From: Bradyrhizobium sp. KBS0727
Lineage (GTDB): Bacteria > Pseudomonadota > Alphaproteobacteria > Rhizobiales > Xanthobacteraceae
DNA length: 64,000 bases
Direction: 5' to 3'
Assembly: GCF_005937885.2 (NCBI RefSeq)
Contig: NZ_CP042176.1
Span: forward strand, 4,831,501-4,895,500
Below, piece by piece: positions 34,107 to 42,661 of the stretch (position 1 is the stretch's first letter; each line of letters starts with the position of its first letter). The notes beneath the pieces were generated by a model. It saw only the letters and a program-made list of their open reading frames with translations. It was not told where the DNA came from and did not search any database. Position numbers and translations under genes: made by a program.

Positions 34107-35156
34107 TCAGCTTCCGGCGACCGCGACGATGGCTTCGGCAAAGGCTTGCGGCGCCTCTTGCGGCAGGTTGTGACCGATGCCTCCGGTGATGACCCGGTGG
34201 GTATATTTGCCGGAGAATTTTTTGGCGTAGGCGCTGGCAGGCGGATGCGGCGCGCCGTTGTCGTCGCCTTCCATCGTGATGGTGGGCACGGCGATATCGG
34301 GCGCGGCGGCGAGCCGCTTTTCCAGATCGAGATACTTGGCTTCGCCTTCGGCGAGACCGAGCCGCCAGCGGTAATTATGGATCGTGATCGCGACATGGTC
34401 GGGATTGTCGAGCGAGGCTGCGCTGCGGTCGAACGTGGCATCGTCGAAGCGCCATTGCGGTGAAGCGATCTGCCAGATCAACTTGGCGAAATCGTGCCGG
34501 TTCTTGTCGTAGCCGGCCCGGCCGCGCTCGGTGGCGAAGTAGAATTGATACCACCATTGCAATTCGGCCTTCGGCGGCAACGGCACCTTGCCGGCCTCCT
34601 GGCTGCCGATCAGATAGCCGCTGACGGAGACCATCGCCTTGCAGCGCTCCGGCCACAGGGCTGCAATGATGTTCGCGGTCCGCGCCCCCCAGTCATAGCC
34701 GCCGATGACGGCCTTATCGATTTTCAATGCATCCATCAACGCGACGATGTCGACCGCGAGCGCCGCTGGTTCGCCATTGCGGACGGTGTCGCTCGCAAGA
34801 AAGCGCGTCGTGCCGTAGCCGCGCAGATGCGGGACGATCACGCGGTAGCCGGCCTGCGCCAACAGCGGCGCGACATCGACGTAGCTGTGAATGTCGTAGG
34901 GCCAGCCATGCAGCAAAATGACGGGCGGACCGTTCGAAGGGCCGGCTTCGGCGTAGCCGACATTGAGGACGCCGGCATCGATCTGCTTCAGCGACGCAAA
35001 GGAGGTGTTCGTTCCCAGCTTGATCGCCGGCAGGCTGGCCGGCTTGCCCGATTGCGCAAAGGCCGAACCGACCGGAATCAGCGCAGAGGCGGCGGCGACG
35101 GCGACGGACGCGGCACCCAGGAAACAGCGGCGATCGAGCTTGATGTGTTCCGACAT
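34107..35156 (-). CDS. Exported alpha/beta hydrolase, epoxide hydrolase/haloalkane dehalogenase-like
   Basis: A 349-residue alpha/beta hydrolase with an N-terminal twin-arginine-like signal (DRRCFLGAASVAVAAASALI, then AFA-Q), so probably periplasmic. The oxyanion segment is LLHGWPYDIHSY, the nucleophile elbow is GGYDWGAR with Asp instead of Ser, and the catalytic His is in GGIGHNLPQEAP. An Asp nucleophile points to epoxide hydrolase or dehalogenase chemistry. The start at 35156 is taken from the signal peptide; an ATG at 35192 would precede it by 12 residues. Confidence 0.85.
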   Translation of the reverse strand: MSEHIKLDRRCFLGAASVAVAAASALIPVGSAFAQSGKPASLPAIKLGTNTSFASLKQIDAGVLNVGYAEAGPSNGPPVILLHGWPYDIHSYVDVAPLLAQAGYRVIVPHLRGYGTTRFLASDTVRNGEPAALAVDIVALMDALKIDKAVIGGYDWGARTANIIAALWPERCKAMVSVSGYLIGSQEAGKVPLPPKAELQWWYQFYFATERGRAGYDKNRHDFAKLIWQIASPQWRFDDATFDRSAASLDNPDHVAITIHNYRWRLGLAEGEAKYLDLEKRLAAAPDIAVPTITMEGDDNGAPHPPASAYAKKFSGKYTHRVITGGIGHNLPQEAPQAFAEAIVAVAGS

Positions 35157-35377
35157 CGTTTTCGTCCCTTTAATCCACACTCCCGGCGGCATCGCGACCG
35201 GTCAACGGGCATCTAGGGGCAATCGAGGTGGATGCGAAGACCCGTCAGGCGGCGAACACTGTTTCGTGTAGTGAAAGAGTGGCGGCGCGGCGCTCACGCC
35301 GGCCTGTCGGGAATCAGTCCGGTGCGCTTGCCATCGTGGCATCCGCCGCTGCGGAAAAATCCGCAAGGCAACAAACT

Positions 35378-36307
35378 TCACGAACGCGCGGCAGCCGAGT
35401 CCTTCGCAAGGCGCGCAAAATGACTGCGAAGCCGCGGCACGGCAAAGTCCATGAAGGCGCGAACCTTCGGCACCGACGACCGGCCTTGCGGCGAAATCAC
35501 ATGCACCGGCGTCGGCGCGGGCTCGTCTCCCGTCAGCACCACTTCGAGTTCGCCCTCACAGACCTGTGCGGCGACCTGATACGAATAGAACCGCCCGACC
35601 CCGCGTCCGCTGACGACCGAGGCCACAGCGCCGCGAATGCTGTTGATGACGAGGCGCGGCGCGAACTGAACGGTTCGCGGCACGGCGGTGCCCGGCAACG
35701 GCGGAAAGGTCCAGGATTGAGCCAGATGAGCCATGGTCACGATCTGGTGCTTCGTCAGATCGCCCGGCTCCACAATCCGTGGGTTCTTTTTCAGGTAACG
35801 CGGCGCGGCCACCACCAGGCGGCGGACCTCGCCGATCTTGGTTGCAACCATCGAAGAGTCGGGCAGATGGGCGATGCGAAGCGCGATATCGATGCCCTCG
35901 TCGATCAGATTGACCGGCCTGTCGAGCAGCAAGAGCCGCGCCGAGACGGTCGGATATGCATCCAGGAAGGCGTCGAGGATCGGCCGTAGCACGATTTCGC
36001 CCGAGGTGACGGGCGCCGTCAGCGTCAGCGTGCCGCGCGGCGCCGATTTCTCGCCCGCTGCGATAATGTCGGCCTCTTCGAGCTCGGTCAGCACGCGGCG
36101 GCAGGCGGCCGCATAGCGCTCACCCGCCTCGCTGAGCTTGATCGATCGCGTGGTCCGGTGCAGCAGCTCGGCGCCGACATGCGCCTCGAGGAAGGCGATC
36201 GCGCGGCTGACTGCGGCCGGTGAACGGCCAAGCTTGCGGCCCGCGCCCGCGAGGCTGCCCTGTTCGAGCGCCACCACGAAGACTTTCATCGCATCGATTC
36301 GGTCCAT
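35378..36307 (-). CDS. LysR family transcriptional regulator
   Basis: A 309-residue LysR regulator. The winged helix-turn-helix is at the N-terminus (MKVFVVALEQGSLAGAGRKL, then RSPAAVSRAIAFLE), followed by the LTLTAPVTSGEIVLRPILD effector domain. It is divergent from the SDR/tautomerase/MFS operon and most likely controls it and itself from the shared 197-base region. That region contains an ATTCGC-N7-GCGAAT dyad. The start at 36307 fits the family; the frame is open 20 codons further. Confidence 0.9.
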   Translation of the reverse strand: MDRIDAMKVFVVALEQGSLAGAGRKLGRSPAAVSRAIAFLEAHVGAELLHRTTRSIKLSEAGERYAAACRRVLTELEEADIIAAGEKSAPRGTLTLTAPVTSGEIVLRPILDAFLDAYPTVSARLLLLDRPVNLIDEGIDIALRIAHLPDSSMVATKIGEVRRLVVAAPRYLKKNPRIVEPGDLTKHQIVTMAHLAQSWTFPPLPGTAVPRTVQFAPRLVINSIRGAVASVVSGRGVGRFYSYQVAAQVCEGELEVVLTGDEPAPTPVHVISPQGRSSVPKVRAFMDFAVPRLRSHFARLAKDSAAARS

Positions 36308-36406
36308 CGCTCCTCCTCGCCGGGGACGGCCGGCACGCGGCCATCGATGCCCGCCAATATCCTCCATTCAATCGCCTGGCGGAAGAGTGTCTGTCGAATG
36401 GCGCGT

Positions 36407-36425
36407 ATTCGCTCGCGCTGCGAAT
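36407..36425. promoter_or_regulatory. Candidate LysR operator (T-N11-A type)
   Basis: ATTCGC (36407-36412) and GCGAAT (36420-36425) form a dyad with seven bases between, fitting the T-N11-A pattern of LysR sites. It lies midway in the space between the LysR gene and the SDR gene. Confidence 0.55.
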
Positions 36426-36504
36426 GAGCGTACCTCCTACCCACCGGGGCAGCGAAGCCCGAGTGGCTCGCCTCACCGCATCAGGGAAACAACAGGAGAT
36501 TGTC

Positions 36505-37215
36505 ATGGGCATCGAACAGAAAGTCGCAGTCATCACCGGCGCGTCGCAAGGTATCGGCGCAGCCCTCGTCAAGGCGTACCGCGATCGCAACTTCCGCGTG
36601 GTTGTCACCGCGCGTTCGATCAAGCCGTCCAACGATGACGGCGTCCTCGCGGTAGCCGGCGACATCGCCGACTGGAATACCGCCGAGCGCGTGATTTCCG
36701 AAGGCGTGGCGCGGTTCGGCCGTATCGACACGCTGGTCAACAACGCCGGCATCTTCATCGCCAAGCCGTTCACCCAATATACCGAGGCCGATTACAAGGC
36801 AGCACTCGGCATCAACACCGCCGGTTTCTTCCGCATCACGCAGCTGGCGATTGCCGAAATGGAAAAGCAGGGCTCGGGCCATGTCGTGCAGATCACGACG
36901 AGCCTGGTCGACCAGGCGAATTCCAACGTGCCGTCGGTCCTCGCCTCGTTGACCAAAGGCGGCCTCAATGCCGCGACCAAGTCGCTCGCGATCGAATATG
37001 CGAAGCGCGGCATCCGCGTCAACGCGGTGTCGCCCGGCATTATCAAATCGCCGATGCATGCGGTTGAAACCCATGCCGCGCTCGGTGCCCTGCACCCGGT
37101 CGGCCACATGGGCGAGATGTCCGACATTACCGACGCCGTCCTTTACCTGGAATCCGCCGCCTTCGTGACCGGTGAAATCCTGCACGTCGATGGCGGCCAG
37201 AGCGCCGGCCACTGA
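36505..37215 (+). CDS. SDR family oxidoreductase lacking the usual catalytic tyrosine
   Basis: A 236-residue classical-type SDR with TGASQGIGAAL (cofactor site), DTLVNNAGIFIAKPF and NAVSPGIIKSPMH. Where YxxxK is expected, the sequence reads LASLTKGGLNAATKSLA, so the lysine is kept but the tyrosine position is alanine. It may therefore be a non-canonical reductase, use another acid, or serve a binding role. AGGAG precedes the ATG at 36505. First gene of the operon opposite the LysR regulator. Confidence 0.88.
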   Translation: MGIEQKVAVITGASQGIGAALVKAYRDRNFRVVVTARSIKPSNDDGVLAVAGDIADWNTAERVISEGVARFGRIDTLVNNAGIFIAKPFTQYTEADYKAALGINTAGFFRITQLAIAEMEKQGSGHVVQITTSLVDQANSNVPSVLASLTKGGLNAATKSLAIEYAKRGIRVNAVSPGIIKSPMHAVETHAALGALHPVGHMGEMSDITDAVLYLESAAFVTGEILHVDGGQSAGH

Positions 37216-37275
37216 GCCATCCGATGCGGCGATGGCGCAGAGCCCTCGCTCTCAACCCATTCAAGGATAACCGCC

Positions 37276-37512
37276 ATGCCTATCGTAACCATTCAAGTAA
37301 CCCGCGAAGGCACCAGGTCGAGCGCGAATGCCGTTACGGCCGAGGAGAAGGCCGCGTTGATCAAGGGCGCGAGCGAGCTTCTCCGCGACGTTTTGAACAA
37401 ACCACTCGAGTCGACGTTCGTCGTGATCGAGGAAGTCGACACCGACAATTGGGGCTGGGGCGGCCTGCCCGCGCTGGAGTTCCGGCGGCGGCGCGCTGCG
37501 GCGAGCGGCTGA
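37276..37512 (+). CDS. 4-oxalocrotonate tautomerase family protein
   Basis: A 78-residue protein with Pro directly after the start Met (MPIVTIQVTREG), the catalytic base of the family, followed by the helix KAALIKGASELLRDVLNKP and the strand STFVVIEEVDTDNWGWGG. Such enzymes tautomerise unsaturated keto acids or dehalogenate them as oligomers. It lies 60 bases after the SDR gene with a good AAGGA site, in the LysR-linked operon. Confidence 0.9.
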   Translation: MPIVTIQVTREGTRSSANAVTAEEKAALIKGASELLRDVLNKPLESTFVVIEEVDTDNWGWGGLPALEFRRRRAAASG

Positions 37513-37547
37513 TGCGCCGGCGCTTACGCAAGGTACAGGAGGATGAG

Positions 37548-38798
37548 ATGACAGAGTTGAGCGCGAATACCGGAGGCGGCCGGCATCTCGGCGGCACGAC
37601 ACGGCACGAGCAAGCAGGATCGGCCTGGCGGTTTGCGATCGCCGGACTATGCGCGTCGCTGGTCGGGCTTGGCCTCGCCCGTTTCGCCTACACGCCACTG
37701 ATCCCGGCGCTGATCGCGGCCAAATGGTTCAGCGCGTCCGATGTGGTCTATCTCGGTGCCGCCAATCTCGCGGGCTACCTCGCCGGCGCACTGCTGGCGC
37801 GGCCGGCCGCCGCGCGCATCGGCGCGGTGCCGGCGCTACGCATGATGATGGTGCTGGCCACCCTCTCCTGCTTTGCAAGTTCGGTGCCGGTGTCATTCCT
37901 CTGGTTTTTCGTCTGGCGCTTTCTCGCCGGCCTCACCGGCGGCATCATCATGGTGCTCGCCGCGACGGTGGTCTTGCCGCATACCTCGGCGGCCAAGCGC
38001 GGCATCGTCGGCGGCGTGATCTTCGCGGGCGTTGGATTGGGTGTCGCCGCTTCTGGCACACTGGTGCCGCTGCTTCTGCAACAGGGACTGAAGCAGGCAT
38101 GGATTGGCCTCGGCGTTCTCTCTCTTCTGCTGACGCTGATCAGCTGGACCAATTGGCCGAAGCAGGCGCCCGCGCCGAACGCAGCGATCGCCTCTTCTCA
38201 CCCGAAACGTCACCGTCAATCCCCCGCCGTCCGCGCGCTGCTGATCCAATACGGCCTCAATGCCTGTGCACTGGTGCCGCATATGGTCTTTATCGTCGAC
38301 TTCGTGGCACGCGGCCTTGGCCAGGGTATCTCCGCCGGATCGCATTACTGGGTATTTTACGGACTCGGCGCGATCGTTGGCCCGTTGCTGACCGGCCATC
38401 TCGGCGACCGCGCCGGATTCGGTCCCGCTCTGCGCGCAGCTTTCCTCGTGGAAGCCATCGCGGTGCTACTGCCCGCCGTCAGCACAGCGCCCGCCTCCCT
38501 GATCGTGTCGAGCGTCATCATCGGCGGCTTCACGCCCGGCATCGTGCCACTGGTGCTCGGACGCATCCATGAGCTGGTCCCGCACAACGCCGAGCAACAG
38601 CGCGCCACCTGGGGACACGCCACCACCAGCTTTGCACTGTTCCAGGCGGCGGCCGCCTATGGCTTCTCCTGGCTGTTCGCCCACACCGGAGGCGACTATC
38701 TGCTGCTGTTTCAGCTCGGCGGCGGTGCCGTGGCGCTTGCGCTCGCAATCGATCTCGTCATGGCGTTGACGGTTGAGCGGAACGAAGTGAAGCCATGA
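37548..38798 (+). CDS. YbfB/YjiJ family MFS transporter
   Basis: A 416-residue polytopic protein with about 12 hydrophobic segments. The FAIAGLCASLVGLGLARFAYTPLIPALI stretch (here split over residues 30-57) and the YLGAANLAGYLAGAL segment are typical of the YbfB group of the major facilitator superfamily. Substrate unknown; from the operon it may import or export the compound handled by the SDR and tautomerase. AGGAGGATG precedes the ATG at 37548. Confidence 0.88.
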   Translation: MTELSANTGGGRHLGGTTRHEQAGSAWRFAIAGLCASLVGLGLARFAYTPLIPALIAAKWFSASDVVYLGAANLAGYLAGALLARPAAARIGAVPALRMMMVLATLSCFASSVPVSFLWFFVWRFLAGLTGGIIMVLAATVVLPHTSAAKRGIVGGVIFAGVGLGVAASGTLVPLLLQQGLKQAWIGLGVLSLLLTLISWTNWPKQAPAPNAAIASSHPKRHRQSPAVRALLIQYGLNACALVPHMVFIVDFVARGLGQGISAGSHYWVFYGLGAIVGPLLTGHLGDRAGFGPALRAAFLVEAIAVLLPAVSTAPASLIVSSVIIGGFTPGIVPLVLGRIHELVPHNAEQQRATWGHATTSFALFQAAAAYGFSWLFAHTGGDYLLLFQLGGGAVALALAIDLVMALTVERNEVKP

Positions 38799-38989
38799 CA
38801 AACCGGCGAAACGCGCCGCGGCGGCTCCAGACGAACGGTGTCGCTGCGACGGGATGGCGTCGATCTCTCGCGGCAGGCACATTCGAACAATTCAAATCAA
38901 TTGCGGCGATCGCCGTGCACTCCAATGGAGGACATCGCACCTAGCGTTCCCCGGTACAAAGGCGGGGCGGTATCCCCAGAGTGCCGGTG

Positions 38990-39223
38990 ATGGAAGCAAC
39001 AAGCGCGGCCTGGAAAAGCGGTAGCGTCGTCCGGCTGTTGTCGGGCGGCGAAGCGATGAAAGTCATCGGTTGCGACGGCGTGGGATCGGTGATCTGCCGG
39101 CCACTGGACGACGAATGCCATCTGGATATCCACGTACCACCCTCATTGCTGGTGGCCGCCGATCAGGAACACGGCAACGGCGCGCCAGGACATTCCACCG
39201 ACAAGGCTACGGAGAACGCATGA
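38990..39223 (+). CDS. DUF2158-like small protein
   Basis: A 77-residue protein. The core WKSGSVVRLLSGGEAMKVIG followed by CDGVGSVICRPLDD resembles the SH3-like YodC/DUF2158 family (VVRLKSGGPxM pattern). The C-terminal 30 residues are different and end in a polar tail. Function of the family is unknown. The start at 38990 is preferred over an in-frame GTG at 38981. Its stop overlaps the next ATG (ATGA), coupling it to a zinc-ribbon protein. Confidence 0.7.
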   Translation: MEATSAAWKSGSVVRLLSGGEAMKVIGCDGVGSVICRPLDDECHLDIHVPPSLLVAADQEHGNGAPGHSTDKATENA

Positions 39224-39471
39224 CGGATCGTATCCGGGTTATCTGTTCCAATTGCCGTAAATCCTTCAACGAGCGCGCACAGCGCATGAAACCGGGTTAC
39301 CAGACCCAGTGCACGCATTGCATGAGGCTGATCACCTTCGACAGCAGCTCCGAAGACCCGAACATCCGGCGTCCCCTGAGAGATGCCCGCGATTTTCGAA
39401 TGAAGGCCGAAGAAGCGCTGGTGCTGGCACGCATGGCGTCCCAGGCGCCCAAGCGCGACCAGGTATATTAA
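39220..39471 (+). CDS. Small zinc-ribbon protein
   Basis: An 83-residue protein with two CxxC knuckles, CSNCRKSFNERAQRM and CTHCMRLITF, 24 residues apart, forming a likely zinc ribbon like those of rubredoxin-type or MJ0042-type domains. A charged helical C-terminus follows (RDFRMKAEEALVLARMASQA). It is coupled to the DUF2158-like gene by a four-base overlap. Possibly nucleic-acid or protein binding; no function is known. Confidence 0.75.
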   Translation: MTDRIRVICSNCRKSFNERAQRMKPGYQTQCTHCMRLITFDSSSEDPNIRRPLRDARDFRMKAEEALVLARMASQAPKRDQVY

Positions 39472-39533
39472 AACGACCGGCTATTTGGTCAGCGGTACGA
39501 GTCGCCGTCTTGTCGACGACGCTCACCTGCGCT

Positions 39534-39551
39534 CTGTCATATAACTGTCAT
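39534..39551 (+). promoter_or_regulatory. PHO box (PhoB binding site)
   Basis: CTGTCATATAACTGTCAT consists of two CTGTCAT heptamers with an 11-base period, matching the alphaproteobacterial and enteric PHO box consensus almost perfectly. It lies 113 bases upstream of the membrane protein at 39665 in an AT-richer intergenic stretch. It predicts induction under phosphate limitation. Confidence 0.75.
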
Positions 39552-39664
39552 AAAACACCGCCCTGAAAAACATCGGGCCACAGATATTTGAGTCGTGCCG
39601 CGCCAACATTTCGTGACAGAATTGCTACAACGAAATGTCAGTCAGATTAAATTTTGGAGCGGCA

Positions 39665-40573
39665 ATGAATTTGGTGTGGCAGGCGCGGTCGAATCCGCTG
39701 GCGTGGTGGTGGGGTTTCCTGACCGTCGTGAGCGGCGCGAATATCGCGGCCTGGTTGGTGCTTTACCGCGAATTCCAGAACAGCCCGCTGGGCAGCGTGA
39801 GCAGCCCCGCCGACACGCAATCGATGCTGCTGCTCTGCGCGGCCTATGTCTTCGGCTGCGCGTTCCGCTCGGTGCTGCCGCGCGCGGATGTGCAGCGGAT
39901 CTGCCTGTTCAACACCTGGCTGTCGAGCGTCATGGTCGGCCGAACCGTGGCAACCATCGCCGAGGTCTGCTTCGCGGCGCAGTGGGTCATCATCATGGCC
40001 CAGTTGGGCCGGATGACGGGCGCGGACACCACGGTGAACGCTTCGCTGGCGATCCTGCCCTTGATCGTCATCGCGGAATGTTTCTCGTGGTACGCGGTGG
40101 TGACCAGGAACTATCTCTTCAATGCCATCGAAAATTCGCTGTGGGCGGTCGCCTTCTTCATCATCGCGATCGGCCTTTGCCGGTTGCTGCCGGAATTCAA
40201 CGGTCCGGTTCGGCTGGCGCTCGTGGTCACCATCGTCGGCATCGCCGCCTATCTGGCGTTTCTCGTCACCATCGACGTACCGATGTACCTGAGCCGCTGG
40301 CGGACAGGCCTCGCTGAAGGCAGCATGCTTCTTGGCGTCATCGAGGGTCTTCGCGACGTCAGCACGCGCTGGGTCGTGACCCACGACATCGAGCACTGGA
40401 AGGGCGAGATTGCCTGGATGTCGCTCTATTTCAGCGCCGCGGTGTGGGCCAGCCTGGCGTTGTGCGTGGTCTATACGCTGGACGATCACCTTCCGCGCTA
40501 TCGCACCGAAGCCGCGGCCGTGAGCTGGCCTGTTGCGGGCAGCCTGCAACGGGTCGCTATCCGCGCGCCATAA
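39665..40573 (+). CDS. Polytopic membrane protein of unknown function
   Basis: A 302-residue protein with about seven hydrophobic segments, starting ANPLAWWWGFLT-like (SNPLAWWWGFLTVVSG) and including NTWLSSVMVGRTVATIAEVCF and ECFSWYAVVTRNYLFNAIE. The conserved-looking polar residues within helices (E, R, N, W) suggest a functional core, not just an anchor. I do not recognise the family. A PHO box upstream suggests phosphate control. The ATG at 39665 is chosen; another start at 39635 adds ten residues. It converges with the YcaO gene, 32 bases apart. Confidence 0.75.
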   Translation: MNLVWQARSNPLAWWWGFLTVVSGANIAAWLVLYREFQNSPLGSVSSPADTQSMLLLCAAYVFGCAFRSVLPRADVQRICLFNTWLSSVMVGRTVATIAEVCFAAQWVIIMAQLGRMTGADTTVNASLAILPLIVIAECFSWYAVVTRNYLFNAIENSLWAVAFFIIAIGLCRLLPEFNGPVRLALVVTIVGIAAYLAFLVTIDVPMYLSRWRTGLAEGSMLLGVIEGLRDVSTRWVVTHDIEHWKGEIAWMSLYFSAAVWASLALCVVYTLDDHLPRYRTEAAAVSWPVAGSLQRVAIRAP

Positions 40574-40605
40574 CCGGTATACGACCGCTTGCCGCGATCG
40601 CCGCC

Positions 40606-41943
40606 TCAGAGAAGCGGCATCCCGCCGTGATGCTTGGCGCCACCGCCGGTCTCGGCGATCACGCCGGCCAATCGCGCACCGACAATGTCGCAGGGCTCAA
40701 GCTGCAGTCCCGGCGCCAATACGCGAACCACCGGCACGAGAAACTGCGGGCGCGTCAGGTCAATCGCATAGACGGCGATATCGCGGGCTTGCAGCCGTTC
40801 CAGAATATGCCCGAGGTTTGAAGCCGGAGCATTCGAGGGTTCTGCAAAATGCCCTGTCTGCGGCTGCAACAACGCGCATTCCCTTGTGTCGAACGCGCCG
40901 CGCCCGAGCTGCCGGCGATCGCTTTCATTCATGGCCTCGTCGCCCGATTCCCGTCGCTTGGCCGCCACCACGTGCAGACCAAGTTCAACCTGGCACAGTT
41001 CGAAGACGGCGGCGCGCGCCGCGTCAGCGAGGCTCAGGCGCGCCCCGAAGCCAACCGCGAAACCGTACCCATCCGGATCCGTCGAGACCGCAGCAACCAC
41101 GGGAAGCCCGATATCGGTAGTAATATCCAGCAGCCAGCTTGTTCGATGCGCATGACCTTGCCTTGCCTGCGCCAGCAACTCCGCCGCTCCGCGTGCGGCT
41201 TCGCTTTCCGGCGCAATCGATCTTCCGCGGCGGCCGCCGCGCCACCACAACGCCACCGCGTCGCGTTCGATCAGTTCGAGCAGCGCGCGCAAGGTGGCAT
41301 CCTCGCGCGTGACCCCTGCCGCGCATCCGGAACTGAGCTTGAGCGGCGGCTTGAAATCCTGCGCCGTGCCGTGCCGGCGATAGCAAAGATCCAGCGGAAA
41401 CCACATTGGGGCGCCGTCCACGAGCCTGCTGGATGGCACCCACGCGATCGGCCGGTCCGCTTCGATGCCGGTGAAGGCGAGTATCCCGGAGATGAATTCC
41501 CTGACTTGCGCGTCGGGGCTCACGCCGTATGCGGTGAACGGGCCGCGCGCGATGGGATCGTCGGCTTGAACAAACTGGCTGAGATACTCGATCCCTTCAC
41601 CGACGCAGGACTCGAAGGCCTTTTGCGGCGACAGCCCCGAGCCGGCCAGGCTGGCGTGCGGCAGGCCTTCCGGCTGCTTGCCCAGCGCCGCCGGATCGGC
41701 CTCGCCACCGAAAAACACCAGGCCCGGTGCATCCGGAACGGGAAGCAGGAAGAGCCGGCGAAACCGCGCTGCGGCGCGCAGCATCCGGGCGCGGCCCTCC
41801 GCGCGGGAGGCATCGCCGTCGTCATAACCGAGATACCGCAGCAGACCGGAATCGGCGGAGTCCGAATGGGTCGCTGTGGGGGCGGCCAATGCCGCCGCCG
41901 CCGCTTCCAGGCGAGCCGCCAGCGGGTGCTGCTGATCTCCCAT
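40606..41943 (-). CDS. YcaO-family protein, orphan
   Basis: A 445-residue YcaO-domain protein. Signature segments are ESCVGEGIEYLSQF (about 110), GCAAGVTREDATLRALLEL then IERDAVALWW (about 205-235), and AAVFELCQVELGL, giving the Glu and Gln residues that bind ATP-Mg in this family. YcaO enzymes activate peptide amides with ATP to make azolines, thioamides or amidines, or assist RimO. The C-terminus ends GGMPLL, not the PxPxP tail of azoline cyclodehydratases. No TfuA, E1-like, dehydrogenase or obvious precursor gene is adjacent. AAAGGA six bases before the ATG at 41943 decides the start. Confidence 0.88.
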   Translation of the reverse strand: MGDQQHPLAARLEAAAAALAAPTATHSDSADSGLLRYLGYDDGDASRAEGRARMLRAAARFRRLFLLPVPDAPGLVFFGGEADPAALGKQPEGLPHASLAGSGLSPQKAFESCVGEGIEYLSQFVQADDPIARGPFTAYGVSPDAQVREFISGILAFTGIEADRPIAWVPSSRLVDGAPMWFPLDLCYRRHGTAQDFKPPLKLSSGCAAGVTREDATLRALLELIERDAVALWWRGGRRGRSIAPESEAARGAAELLAQARQGHAHRTSWLLDITTDIGLPVVAAVSTDPDGYGFAVGFGARLSLADAARAAVFELCQVELGLHVVAAKRRESGDEAMNESDRRQLGRGAFDTRECALLQPQTGHFAEPSNAPASNLGHILERLQARDIAVYAIDLTRPQFLVPVVRVLAPGLQLEPCDIVGARLAGVIAETGGGAKHHGGMPLL

Positions 41944-42149
41944 TGCGTCCTTTCGACTCGTACCGGGGACGTCAGCATAAGCGGTCACCCGACCTCTGTC
42001 TCGATCGCTGCGCCACTTCGCGAACAGGCCCGTCTACGATTTCGCAGAGCCGTTGCTGGGTGCGGCTCGATGTCAGTGCCCCGCAGATCATCTCGACCTG
42101 CGACAAATTAGCCCGTCGGGCAAATTTCCGCTGTCGCCGTCGGGCAAAT

Positions 42150-42500
42150 CAGCCGTAGGACTCCCCCCATCCTGTCCCACCAAAGGGGCGTTGGCCATCG
42201 TCGCAAACGAGGGGCAGGGAGCGGTGGACGCGAAGGCTGCGACTGACGAGCGTGGCACTTGCGTACGGTGAAGTCGTGTGGGCCTGACGCCCCGGTGCTG
42301 GCGTCAAGTCATGCGGAAGCGAAAGCTTCAGCTGATGACGGTGGCAAGAAAGCCGGTCACCGGGGCGAACTCGAAGTAAGCCGTAAAGCCATTGCGCGGG
42401 GAAGGCCGGAGTGTTTCCGCTGAACCTGTATGCTCGTGTGCAGTTTTGTTTTGTGCAATCGCACGCGAGACCGCGGGTGCAGCGCGCACCCGGTCTTCCC
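42150..42500 (+). repeat. Dispersed, probably structured, repeat
   Basis: The stretch from GCGACTGACGAGCGTGG through CGTACGGTGAAGTCGTG, GGGCCTGACGCCCCGG, AAGTAAGCCGTAAAGCC and GCGGGTGCAGCGCGCACCCG has several internal hairpins and no coding signal. I recognise it as resembling sequence repeated many times in Bradyrhizobium genomes; copy number here cannot be counted. It could encode a structured RNA or be a relic of a mobile element. Confidence 0.6.
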
Positions 42501-42593
42501 TGCGCCCTCTGATTTCGAGGGCGAGGTTTTCTTGCAAAACTCCGGGCGCATCGCGCCGCGAGAATGCGAAGTCGTATTCATGGCATGTCGTAA

Positions 42594-42661
42594 CCCGGAT
42601 GAGCGAAGCGACATCCGGGACCACGCTATCACCGACCCGGATATCGCTTCGCTCATCCGGG
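42594..42661. repeat. Perfect 18-bp inverted repeat
   Basis: CCCGGATGAGCGAAGCGA (42594-42611) and TCGCTTCGCTCATCCGGG (42644-42661) are exact reverse complements separated by 32 bases that contain a further partial arm pair (ATCCGGGA/ACCCGGAT). It is of the small non-coding palindromic element type. Confidence 0.85.

Noticed and set aside
41972..42091. 39-residue minus-strand reading frame before the YcaO gene as a RiPP precursor
   Set aside because: It has three Cys but no Cys/Ser/Thr-rich core at the C-terminus, poor start context and lies at the edge of repeat DNA; not enough to call.
42150..42500. Group II intron
   Set aside because: No reverse transcriptase frame and I could not identify domain V; kept as an unclassified repeat.
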